DNA from: Billgrantia aerodenitrificans | GTDB lineage: Bacteria; Pseudomonadota; Gammaproteobacteria; Pseudomonadales; Halomonadaceae | Length of the DNA: 64,000 bases | NCBI RefSeq assembly: GCF_021404405.1 | Contig: NZ_JABFTV010000009.1 | Span: forward strand, 1-64,000 | Direction: 5' to 3' | Shown: one piece after another, positions 46,450-53,575 of the stretch | Layout: every line of letters begins with the position of its first letter | Numbering within the stretch: position 1 is the first letter of the stretch | The notes under the pieces: generated by a model | Databases searched by the model: none | What the model saw: the letters and a program-made list of their open reading frames with translations, nothing else | What the model was told of the DNA's origin: nothing | Translations under genes and position numbers: made by a program

Positions 46450-47674
46450 CCGAGCCTCGCTGGCAAGTCGTACTCGCCTGGTCTTGCGCCTGGCGCTGCA
46501 GGACCTCTGGCACGATCGCTACGTCTCACTATGTATCGCCGCCGCCTTGGTAGCGGTGATCGCCCCCTTGCTGCTGCTGTTCGGTCTCAAGCACGGCGTG
46601 GTCAGCCAACTGCAACGCGAGTTGCTTGACGACCCGCGCAACCTGGAGGTGCGTATGCTGACCAGCGGCAGCTACGACGAGGCCTGGCTGGAGGAGATTC
46701 GCGCCCTGCCCGGAGTCGGCTTCGCCATTGGACAGACCCGCTCGTTGAATACCCAGGCAGACCTGCTGCGCGACCGTCAGCACTTCCTCGAAGGGATCGA
46801 GCTGATCCCCTCGGCCGCGGGCGACCCCCTGTTGGGCGAATCCGTCTCGGTTCCGGTCGGCAAGGGCGTAGTGCTCAGCGAACCCGCCGCACGCCGGCTG
46901 GAGGTAGTAGCGGGTGAGCAACTGACCCTGGCGGCCAGCCGCCGCCTGGATGGCCAGGCCGAGCGCGGTCGCCTTGAGGTCAGCGTGCTGGACGTACTGC
47001 CGGCGGCGCGTTTCCCCCGCCCTGCAGCTTTTGTCGAGCCACCGCTGCTGATCGAGCTGGAGCGCTTTCGCGATGGCCACCCCAGCCCGTTGCTGGGTGT
47101 CGTGAGCGGCATCCAGCGAGACGACTATCCGGTACGCTTTGCCCGCGCGCGCATCTTCGCCAGCGACGGCGACGCAGTGGCCGGTGTCGTGCAGGCACTG
47201 GAGGCTCGGCGCTTCGACACCGCCAGCCGACTGGCAGAAATCGAAAGCGTGCGCGCCATCAACCGCGTACTCGGGCTCATCTTCGGGGTGATTGCCGCCG
47301 CCGCGCTGATCGGCTGTCTCGCCTCCATGGCCGGCGCCTTCATGGCCAATATCGACCGCAAGCGACGCGAGTATGCCGTATTGCGACTGCTGGGATTCCA
47401 CAAGCATGCAGTCGCTGCCTTTGTCACCGCCCAGGTTGGCCTGCTCACCCTGATCGCCTTCGCCGCTGGGCTTGCGCTGTTTGCGCTGGGTTCCGCGCTC
47501 TTCAACCGTGCCCTGGCCACCAGCCATTTGGCGGCTGGCGTCGTCAGCCATATCACCGTCATCCATGCCCTGATCGCCCTGGCCCTGACCCTGGTCGTCG
47601 CCCTCGCGGTAGCCGCCATCGGCGTCGCTCGGGCCTTCGGCATCCAGCCCGCGGAGAGTCTACGTGAAGCGTGA
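46433..47674 (+). CDS. FtsX/MacB-like ABC permease
   Basis: A 413-aa permease with the FtsX layout: one N-terminal span (about residues 28-50), a periplasmic domain (about 50-270), then three spans (about 275-300, 325-350, 370-400). The cytoplasmic coupling segment RKRREYAVLRLLGFHKHAV between spans 2 and 3 is characteristic. The periplasmic MacB-PCD-like domain is medium sized. Translation probably starts at a TTG at 46433, since no ATG or GTG is suitably placed. Works with the ATPase upstream; by analogy with FtsEX and MacB it may transmit force to the vWA, FGE-fold or lipoprotein partners. Confidence 0.87.
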   Translation: MHRTPNRASLASRTRLVLRLALQDLWHDRYVSLCIAAALVAVIAPLLLLFGLKHGVVSQLQRELLDDPRNLEVRMLTSGSYDEAWLEEIRALPGVGFAIGQTRSLNTQADLLRDRQHFLEGIELIPSAAGDPLLGESVSVPVGKGVVLSEPAARRLEVVAGEQLTLAASRRLDGQAERGRLEVSVLDVLPAARFPRPAAFVEPPLLIELERFRDGHPSPLLGVVSGIQRDDYPVRFARARIFASDGDAVAGVVQALEARRFDTASRLAEIESVRAINRVLGLIFGVIAAAALIGCLASMAGAFMANIDRKRREYAVLRLLGFHKHAVAAFVTAQVGLLTLIAFAAGLALFALGSALFNRALATSHLAAGVVSHITVIHALIALALTLVVALAVAAIGVARAFGIQPAESLREA

Positions 47675-49241
47675 ACGCTATTTCATCATGCCGTCTGTCG
47701 CACTGGCCGCCTGCCTGGGCCTGGCAGCGACTGCCAATGCCGAAGAGCCGTGGCCCGAGCGCCTTTACAATCCCGCACCGCTGGATGACGACGTGATCCT
47801 GCCACTGCCCTGCAATGGCGCCATGGCGTTTCGGCAGGTGCACGTACCCGCCAGCGCCCCGCTGGATGACTTTCCGGTGCATGTCGGCCAAGACGGCACT
47901 GGCTGGGGCTATGTAGAGCAGAGCCGTCCCGCCTTCATTTCCGGCAGCTTCAGCAGCGAAGACGGTGGCTCATCGCGCCACTACCTGCTGGCCAAATATG
48001 AGCTGACTGAACTGCAGTACGAGGCACTCATGGCCGACGAATGCCCCGCACCTTCCAACCGCAAGCGCCTGCCCCAGGTAGGGCTTAGTTGGTTCGACGC
48101 CATGCAGCTCAGCGATGCCTACAACCTGTGGCTGCGAGAACAGGCCCCGGAAACACTGCCCATGGAGGATGGTGCACAGGGCTTCATGCGCCTGCCCACC
48201 GAAGTCGAGTGGGAGTTTGCCGCTCGCGGCGGCCTCGAGGTCAGCTCCGCCGAGTACCGTGATACCCGCTACCCCATGCCCGAAGGGATCAATGGCCATG
48301 AATGGTTCGCCGGAGCACAGTCCTCCAATGGGCAGCTTCAGTTGGCGGGTCTGCTCGCACCCAACCCCTTGGGGCTGCACGACATGTTGGGCAATGCCGC
48401 GGAGATGATGTTCGAGCCCTTCCGGCTCAACAAGTTGGACCGCCAGCACGGTCAAGCCGGTGGCTTCGTGGTACGTGGCGGCAGCTACCTGACGCCTCGC
48501 GAGGACCTGCGCAGCGCCCTGCGTGGCGAAGAACCCTATTATGCCTCGAATAACACAACCAGCAGCGCAGGGCATAACCGCGGCCGCGCTACCGGCCTGC
48601 GCCTGGCGCTGGTCGCCCCTACCCTCACTTCCCGCGAACGCATCGCCGCCATCGAGGAGAACTGGGCGGCGTTGGGCTTGGGCGAGAACGAGCTCGACGG
48701 TTCGCCGGGCACGGTGGTACAGCTGGCCGAGCTGGCTTCCGGCGTAGAGGACGACGCCCTACAGGAACAACTGCAGACGCTTGAGCGCCAACTGCGCGCC
48801 AGCAACCAGCGCCAGGAGGAAGCCCGCAACCAAGCCATCCGCGCCAGCCTCAATCTAGGTGCCTTCCTGTGCACCAAACTCGAGGATGACGGTGTCTTCT
48901 TCGACTTCCTGGCCGACAACTACCGCCTCAACTGTGAAGGCGACAACCCGGATGCCAGTTGCGCCATGCGCGAGGCGCGGCTGACCGAGCAGGAGCAGCG
49001 CCTGCAAGGGTTGAGTCGCTACTACGCCAGCAGCCTAGTGGAGTCGGCCACTCTCTACGGCAGCGAGCCTATCGCTCAACAGGTCGAGGTGTTCAGCGAG
49101 ATTCTCGCACGCAACCCGCAGTTGAACGGGCTCGGCCCCTATCTACAGACCTACTGGCAGCATCAACTCCATTACCTGGAGAACCAGCGCATCACTGCCG
49201 AGGCCTGGCTGGAAAGCTGCAAGGCCATGGCAGAGCAATAA
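47664..49241 (+). CDS. Periplasmic FGE/SUMF1-fold protein of the srf operon
   Basis: A 525-aa protein with a GTG start and signal peptide (IMPSVALAACLGLAATANA-EE). Residues about 50-315 show the formylglycine-generating-enzyme fold: LAKYELTELQYEALM, LPTEVEWEFAARGG, NPLGLHDMLGNAAEMM, VVRGGSYLT and RATGLRLAL. The catalytic cysteines of true FGE enzymes, expected before the last motif, are absent. It therefore is more likely a binding module, as in several secretion systems. The C-terminal part (about 350-525) is helical with a coiled coil. Overlaps the permease gene by 11 bp. Confidence 0.82.
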   Translation: MKRERYFIMPSVALAACLGLAATANAEEPWPERLYNPAPLDDDVILPLPCNGAMAFRQVHVPASAPLDDFPVHVGQDGTGWGYVEQSRPAFISGSFSSEDGGSSRHYLLAKYELTELQYEALMADECPAPSNRKRLPQVGLSWFDAMQLSDAYNLWLREQAPETLPMEDGAQGFMRLPTEVEWEFAARGGLEVSSAEYRDTRYPMPEGINGHEWFAGAQSSNGQLQLAGLLAPNPLGLHDMLGNAAEMMFEPFRLNKLDRQHGQAGGFVVRGGSYLTPREDLRSALRGEEPYYASNNTTSSAGHNRGRATGLRLALVAPTLTSRERIAAIEENWAALGLGENELDGSPGTVVQLAELASGVEDDALQEQLQTLERQLRASNQRQEEARNQAIRASLNLGAFLCTKLEDDGVFFDFLADNYRLNCEGDNPDASCAMREARLTEQEQRLQGLSRYYASSLVESATLYGSEPIAQQVEVFSEILARNPQLNGLGPYLQTYWQHQLHYLENQRITAEAWLESCKAMAEQ

Positions 49242-49278
49242 CCACTAACACTAACCCGTACGCAAGGGAACGACACCG

Positions 49279-50022
49279 ATGACACTCACTCTTTCGGCCT
49301 CCTTCAAGAAGCTGCTGGTTGGCTCTGCCGTGGCCGGCGCCCTTTTCCTCACCGGCTGCGCCAGCACCGGCAGCACCATGCTGGGCAGTAGCAACGGCAA
49401 TACCAACGCGGACCCGCGCCTGACCCAGGGCAACGACGCCCAGTTTTTCAGCAAGTCCGGCTTCCAGGCCTGTGCCGCCGGTGCTGCGGTAGGCGTCGCC
49501 ACCTGTATGCTCAGCGGCACCAGCAATCGTGGACAGTGCGCCGTCATCGCGGGTCTGGCTGCCTGTGGTGTGGCCATGGGCGCCAACTTCTATCTGGATC
49601 AGCGCCGCAGCGAATACGCCTCCACCACCCAGCGTCTCGAGGTCATGAGCCAGGATATTCAGGCAGACACCCAGCGAGTCATCGCGCGGACAGAGACCGC
49701 CCGCCAGGTCATGGCCGACGACCGTGCCCGTATCGAGCGCCTCGAGAGCGAGATTGCCGAGCAGCGTGTCAACCAGGAAGAGGCCCAGCGCGAACTGGCC
49801 GCCATCGACGGCAATATCGATATCCTGCGTCGCGACCTGCGCAACATGCAGCGCACCGTGTCGGAATACGAAGAAGTGGCACAACTGGAACGCAAGGATG
49901 CCAGTCCCGAAGAACTGAGCAAGGTCGAGCAGGAAATCGACACGATGAACCAGCAGGTGCTGGCCCTGCAGCAGGAAGTCGACGACCTCTACAGCATGCG
50001 TTCCGCCATTACCCTGGGCTAA
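49279..50022 (+). CDS. Coiled-coil lipoprotein of the srf operon (247 aa)
   Basis: A lipoprotein signal ends in FLTGC (Cys27). Residues about 60-100 form a Cys/Gly/Ala-rich hydrophobic stretch (AAGAAVGVATCMLSG, CAVIAGLAACGVAMGANF) that may insert in a membrane. Residues 110-240 are a long coiled coil rich in Glu, Arg and Gln. Ser at +2 suggests outer-membrane retention is less certain than for the next gene, since only Asp at +2 is a clear inner-membrane signal. No family recognised. AAGGGAA precedes the ATG. Confidence 0.75.
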   Translation: MTLTLSASFKKLLVGSAVAGALFLTGCASTGSTMLGSSNGNTNADPRLTQGNDAQFFSKSGFQACAAGAAVGVATCMLSGTSNRGQCAVIAGLAACGVAMGANFYLDQRRSEYASTTQRLEVMSQDIQADTQRVIARTETARQVMADDRARIERLESEIAEQRVNQEEAQRELAAIDGNIDILRRDLRNMQRTVSEYEEVAQLERKDASPEELSKVEQEIDTMNQQVLALQQEVDDLYSMRSAITLG

Positions 50023-50032
50023 GGAGAGCCAC

Positions 50033-50533
50033 ATGAAGATCCGCCTTCTCGCCGCCGCCGGTGGCTTGGCACTGCTCGCCGGCTGTGCCACCACGCCCGA
50101 GGCCTGCGACCCTTACAATCGCGACGCCAGCCTCGTCGCCAAGCTCTCCTGCGATGCCGGTGGCGGCTATCGCGCCCGCATCGATGCCGGTGAACAGCAG
50201 GTCGAGCTCGATCAGGAGGAGAACGCCCTGTTTCGTGAGATCCACCGCCAGATCTCCGAGCAGCAGCGTGCCACCCGCAGTGAGTTGCGCATCACCAACC
50301 AGCAGCACCACGAACTAGAGCGCAACGTTCAGGCGCTGGTGACCCGCCTGCAGCACCGCTCCCAGGATCATTTGGGGCTTCAGCATCAGCTCAACGATCT
50401 GGAACGGCAGATGGCCGCCGACCCCGGTCCCTCGGCCAGTGAAGCGGAAGCGCTCAGCGAGCGCCATGCCCACCTGGAAGCGCTGCAACAGCAGGTAGAA
50501 CGCCTGCAGCAGAGCCTGGGTTACACGCCGTGA
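50033..50533 (+). CDS. Coiled-coil lipoprotein of the srf operon (166 aa)
   Basis: The lipobox LLAGC puts the lipidated Cys at residue 18, followed by ATTPEACDPYN, which suggests outer-membrane sorting. From residue 50 on the protein is one extended helix with heptad-like spacing (QQVELDQEENALFREIHRQI, HELERNVQALVTRL, HLEALQQQVERLQQSL). It starts 10 bp after the previous lipoprotein with GGAG upstream. The two may form hetero-oligomers. No family recognised. Confidence 0.75.
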   Translation: MKIRLLAAAGGLALLAGCATTPEACDPYNRDASLVAKLSCDAGGGYRARIDAGEQQVELDQEENALFREIHRQISEQQRATRSELRITNQQHHELERNVQALVTRLQHRSQDHLGLQHQLNDLERQMAADPGPSASEAEALSERHAHLEALQQQVERLQQSLGYTP

Positions 50534-50569
50534 TGCCAAGCGCTCGCCGCACTGCCAGTGAGGGCAACC

Positions 50570-51616
50570 ATGCAGCGCCTGCTACGTGACGAGGGCCACG
50601 CCCTCGTCGACCCGGGGCTTCCGGTACACCGCCAGGCACTGATTCATCGCCACTGCCCACCGAGCATCGGCAATCTCTTCGCCACTCCGCGGGTGGGGAG
50701 AGACGGCTGCCTGGAATGGTGGAGCGAGCTGCCTGGTCAGCCACAGCGAAGGGAGGCGCTTTCAGCTGCAGAGCGAACCCGGCTGGATGAGCGGCTGACC
50801 CAGCGCCTGGCGGCGCTGGGCAGCCTGGTCGAGGCGCTCGAGCGGCGCGGCGACCCCGCCGCCCAGGAGCTGCGCGCCCTGCCTTCCCAACCCACCGAGG
50901 GAGCTTGCTACTCGGTGGGTGGCGATCCGGTGCTTATCCGCTGGGTGCCCGTCAAAGCACTGGGAGCACCGGCTGCTTCGGCAATCAGCGCAGCGGCGAC
51001 AATACCGCTGCCTGGCATTCCCCCCCGAAAGCCGCGGCGGCGCTGGGTGGTACCTGTGATGCTGCCACTGCTGCTGGGCGGCCTGGCGCTGCTCGGCCTG
51101 GGGCTTGCGCTGTACCATGGGAAACGATTCCCGCTGACTTGGCCGCAAACGCAGAGTCCAATCGGGACCCTCACCGCCGCAGAGACCGCCACGCCACCAC
51201 GGGAGTTCATTGCCGTTGAAAGTACTGGGGCTGAACCGCTGTTAGGAACCGGCGACGTCCAGGTCACCCTGCGCTGGAATAGCAGCGATGATTTGGATTT
51301 AGCGGTCACCGACCCCAGCGGAGACACTGCCTTTTTTAACAACGTCTCCACGTATTCCGGCGGCCAGCTCGATGTGGACTCCAACGCCGGCTGTATATCC
51401 AGCCTGCAAAACCCGGTGGAAAACATCTTTTGGGATGCCGGCACTGCCCCCGAGGGAGCGTACATGGCCACCGTCTCTCTGTTTAGACGCTGTAACGGCA
51501 ACTCCAGTCCCATTCCCTATGAGCTCTCCATCACCATTGACGGAAACACGGAAACTCGAACGGGAACGGTCAGCGACCTATTCCCCAGCCAATCCATCGA
51601 GTTTGTCTTTCCCTAG
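50570..51616 (+). CDS. Membrane-anchored protein with C-terminal DUF2135/YfaP-like domain
   Basis: About 348 aa. The N-terminal cytoplasmic domain (1-160) contains an RLDERLTQRLAALGSLVEAL helix. A membrane span (VVPVMLPLLLGGLALLGLGLAL, about 165-187) follows a basic PRKPRRR stretch. The periplasmic C-terminal domain (about 225-345) has DVQVTLRWNSSDDLDLAVTDPSGD and LDVDSNAGC, and resembles DUF2135/YfaP domains found beside vWA proteins. ATG 50570 chosen because AGGG precedes it; GTG 50558 is possible. Third bitopic protein of the operon. Confidence 0.75.
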   Translation: MQRLLRDEGHALVDPGLPVHRQALIHRHCPPSIGNLFATPRVGRDGCLEWWSELPGQPQRREALSAAERTRLDERLTQRLAALGSLVEALERRGDPAAQELRALPSQPTEGACYSVGGDPVLIRWVPVKALGAPAASAISAAATIPLPGIPPRKPRRRWVVPVMLPLLLGGLALLGLGLALYHGKRFPLTWPQTQSPIGTLTAAETATPPREFIAVESTGAEPLLGTGDVQVTLRWNSSDDLDLAVTDPSGDTAFFNNVSTYSGGQLDVDSNAGCISSLQNPVENIFWDAGTAPEGAYMATVSLFRRCNGNSSPIPYELSITIDGNTETRTGTVSDLFPSQSIEFVFP

Positions 51617-51678
51617 GAAGCTCACTCAGGTGTCACGACAATCCAACCGACGTAAACATTAGCACTCGAGGAAAAGAG

Positions 51679-52125
51679 ATGTCTCAACTCAAAAACGATA
51701 TTGCCACCGCCATCATTCCTGCTGCGCTCAGTGCCCTGCTCATCTGCGTGGTGCGCTTCTTTGTCATTCCCTGGAGTATCTGGAAAGGTGCCGCGCTGCG
51801 CCTGGCCGACATGCGCAAGCAGGACGAAGCCCAGAAACTGGTCAGCAGTCGCTCCGAGTTTCCCGTCTTCGACTGGCTGCGCGCCGCCTGGGACGGCCTG
51901 ATCTTCTTGTCCTGGTTTATCGGCGCCATATTGAGCCTAGTGGCATTCTTCGCTGTCGCCTTCAGCTACTTCGGGACCTTTGTCACTGGCCTTTCCGCCA
52001 TGATCAGCACGCTGATCACGACATACTTCTCGGTCATCTTCATGTCGCTGGCCAAGGAGAGTCTGATCATTATCCTGTCGATTGCGCTCAACGTGGAGCG
52101 ACTCGCCCAGAACAAGCGTACCTGA
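51679..52125 (+). CDS. Small polytopic membrane protein closing the srf operon
   Basis: A 148-aa protein with about three to four hydrophobic stretches (near residues 12-32, 72-105, 108-135). A charged cytoplasmic loop (MRKQDEAQKLVSSRSE) lies between the first and second. A strong ribosome binding site (GAGGAAAAGAG) precedes the ATG. It follows the DUF2135-like gene by 62 bp and is followed by a hairpin, so it is probably the operon's last gene. No family recognised. Confidence 0.7.
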   Translation: MSQLKNDIATAIIPAALSALLICVVRFFVIPWSIWKGAALRLADMRKQDEAQKLVSSRSEFPVFDWLRAAWDGLIFLSWFIGAILSLVAFFAVAFSYFGTFVTGLSAMISTLITTYFSVIFMSLAKESLIIILSIALNVERLAQNKRT

Positions 52126-52202
52126 GCACTGCGTTAACCTATTGCCGCCGAGCAGAGCTTTCTCAGCCCTGCCCCCTAGCGGCCCTGGCCGGCTGAAAGA
52201 GT

Positions 52203-52234
52203 ACCGGCACATTGCCCAAGGGCAGTGTGCCGGT
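52203..52234 (+). terminator. Hairpin after the srf operon (bidirectional candidate)
   Basis: ACCGGCACA-T-TGCCC (52203-52217) pairs with GGGCA-G-TGTGCCGGT (52220-52234), a 15-bp stem with one T-G position and a 2-nt centre. It lies between the plus-strand operon and the convergent minus-strand gene. There is no T run on either side. Confidence 0.55.
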
Positions 52235-52277
52235 CGATCTACGTGCCCACCGCGCTCACACGTTCTATCAATTCCCG

Positions 52278-52724
52278 TTACCATTCCGTATGGCAGCTGA
52301 ACGCCGGATCGTCCAAGGCCGGCAACGCTTCTGAAGCACCGCGTACGGGCAGGTTGGCTTCAAGCCCATCGGCGGCAATCCTGAGCCGATTAGCCCGGCG
52401 CAGCTCTTCCCAGAACCCCTGAAAGATATCCGCACAGACACGGCATTCAGTATTGAAGGGATTGCTGTAACGTTCACCATCGACTATGACGTCGAACCCC
52501 TGCCCTTCGGAACTGAACTCCACACCCTGAATGACGGCATAGGCCGTCACATACCCGTCGTAGTTGGGGCAGGCGATATACAGCTCGTTCTGATTCCCAT
52601 CGCTGACGCTATACTCCGACACGCCCTGGCCCCATCCAGACTTCCATTCGAAAGCCGCGGCGGGAGCTGCAGCGATGGTAAGCCCCAGTGTGACAGCCAC
52701 TACCCAGTACTTCTTTACGAGCAT
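52278..52724 (-). CDS. Secreted protein of unknown function
   Basis: A 148-aa protein with a signal peptide (cleavage in TIAAAPAAA-FE). The mature part has four cysteines (ACPNYD, ECRVCADI, FSCHTEW) and a mixed beta pattern (QNELYIACPNYDGYVTAYAVI, GFDVIVDGERY). No family is recognised. It lies 57 bp downstream of the lipoprotein gene in the same direction and may be co-transcribed from the FliA-like promoter at 53216-53242. Confidence 0.65.
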   Translation of the reverse strand: MLVKKYWVVAVTLGLTIAAAPAAAFEWKSGWGQGVSEYSVSDGNQNELYIACPNYDGYVTAYAVIQGVEFSSEGQGFDVIVDGERYSNPFNTECRVCADIFQGFWEELRRANRLRIAADGLEANLPVRGASEALPALDDPAFSCHTEW

Positions 52725-52781
52725 ATGCTCCTCCTCTCTTCGTTGAATAATGGTGAAATTATTGCGCCACGGTAACCGCTA

Positions 52782-53186
52782 TCAAACTTCGAAGCAGGAC
52801 CAGCCATGGCGCCCTTCGGCAAACACGTAATCTACCGGCACGTCTTGCAGCAAGAACCCATTTCTAATCTCTAAGCCAAGCAGTTGCGCAACGGCGACAT
52901 TGTCAGAGTCGGTGCTGTCGCTATCGCGAGCACCAATCGTCAGCACGGAATGGACCAGCCATCGGCCATCGGAATTCTTGATCACGTTGTGGATGGCAAT
53001 CGCCTCGATGAGTGAGCTGCCGATGCCCATACCCATGACGACGTTGCTCTTCTCGACACCAACCGCTTCGTAGTCCGTCGCATCCAGGATGCAGGAACGA
53101 ATGGCCTCGTCGGATGGCCCGGAAGCGGAACACCCGGTCAGCAAGAGGGCCAGGGGAAATGCCCACGCGGCATGCTTCCTTCTCAT
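52782..53186 (-). CDS. Small lipoprotein, probably FliA-regulated
   Basis: A 134-aa lipoprotein, lipobox LLLTGC (Cys19). The mature domain has NVVMGMGIGSSLIEAIAIHNVI and two cysteines (RSCILDA, GWSCFEV). No family recognised. The ATG at 53186 is 8-9 nt after AAGGAG; another ATG four bases upstream is out of frame. A good sigma-28-like promoter lies 30 nt upstream of the start, so the gene probably belongs to the flagellar late-gene regulon although it is not a recognised flagellar protein. Confidence 0.7.
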   Translation of the reverse strand: MRRKHAAWAFPLALLLTGCSASGPSDEAIRSCILDATDYEAVGVEKSNVVMGMGIGSSLIEAIAIHNVIKNSDGRWLVHSVLTIGARDSDSTDSDNVAVAQLLGLEIRNGFLLQDVPVDYVFAEGRHGWSCFEV

Positions 53187-53215
53187 TCATCAAATCTCCT
53201 TGGGTCATATGTAAC

Positions 53216-53242
53216 CTATCGACCAAAGGAGATTTAACTTTA
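53216..53242 (-). promoter_or_regulatory. Sigma-28 (FliA)-like promoter upstream of the small lipoprotein
   Basis: Minus strand: TAAAGTTA, 11-nt spacer, GTCGATAG, compared with consensus TAAAGTTT-N11-GCCGATAA (7/8 and 6/8). Spacing is exact and the position suits a start site about 20 nt before the lipoprotein gene. Confidence 0.7.
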
Positions 53243-53281
53243 GAAAAAAACGTATTAGCGTGAAGCCTAGGAAGAATGTGC

Positions 53282-53485
53282 CTATCTGCCGACAAGGCGC
53301 AGCATCGCCAAAGTATGCTCCCGCTGCTGCTTCACGGCCTGATCGAGAATTTCCAGCAGCTTCTCGTAGTCCTCCGACATCTTCTCGTCCATGCCGGAGG
53401 TCTCGAAGCGCTCGAGGGTGCTCTGGGTCTCGTCGATGAGGTCTTGCAGCGCATCGATGATGCGCTGGTAGTCTGCTTCACTCAT
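53282..53485 (-). CDS. Small helical protein of unknown function
   Basis: A 67-aa acidic, almost fully helical protein (MSEADYQRIIDALQDLIDET, LERFETSG, SEDYEKLLEILDQAVKQQRE). The start is taken at 53485 because the sequence before it is not helical and GCGC-rich. It lies between the FliA-regulated lipoprotein and the 1249-aa gene, all on the minus strand. Size and helical form would suit a chaperone-like or adaptor role, but nothing in the sequence proves this. Confidence 0.55.
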   Translation of the reverse strand: MSEADYQRIIDALQDLIDETQSTLERFETSGMDEKMSEDYEKLLEILDQAVKQQREHTLAMLRLVGR

Positions 53486-53575
53486 GTGCAGTAGCGCCCG
53501 AGGCGGTTTGCAGCGCATGGGCGCGGGCATAGAGCCGCCGGACCCCGAGAAAACAGTCGCTTTATCTGCATCATC

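Noticed and set aside
46529..47566. 345-aa open frame on the minus strand
   Set aside because: Antisense to the FtsX-like permease; low-complexity His/Gln/Gly-rich translation without any motif.
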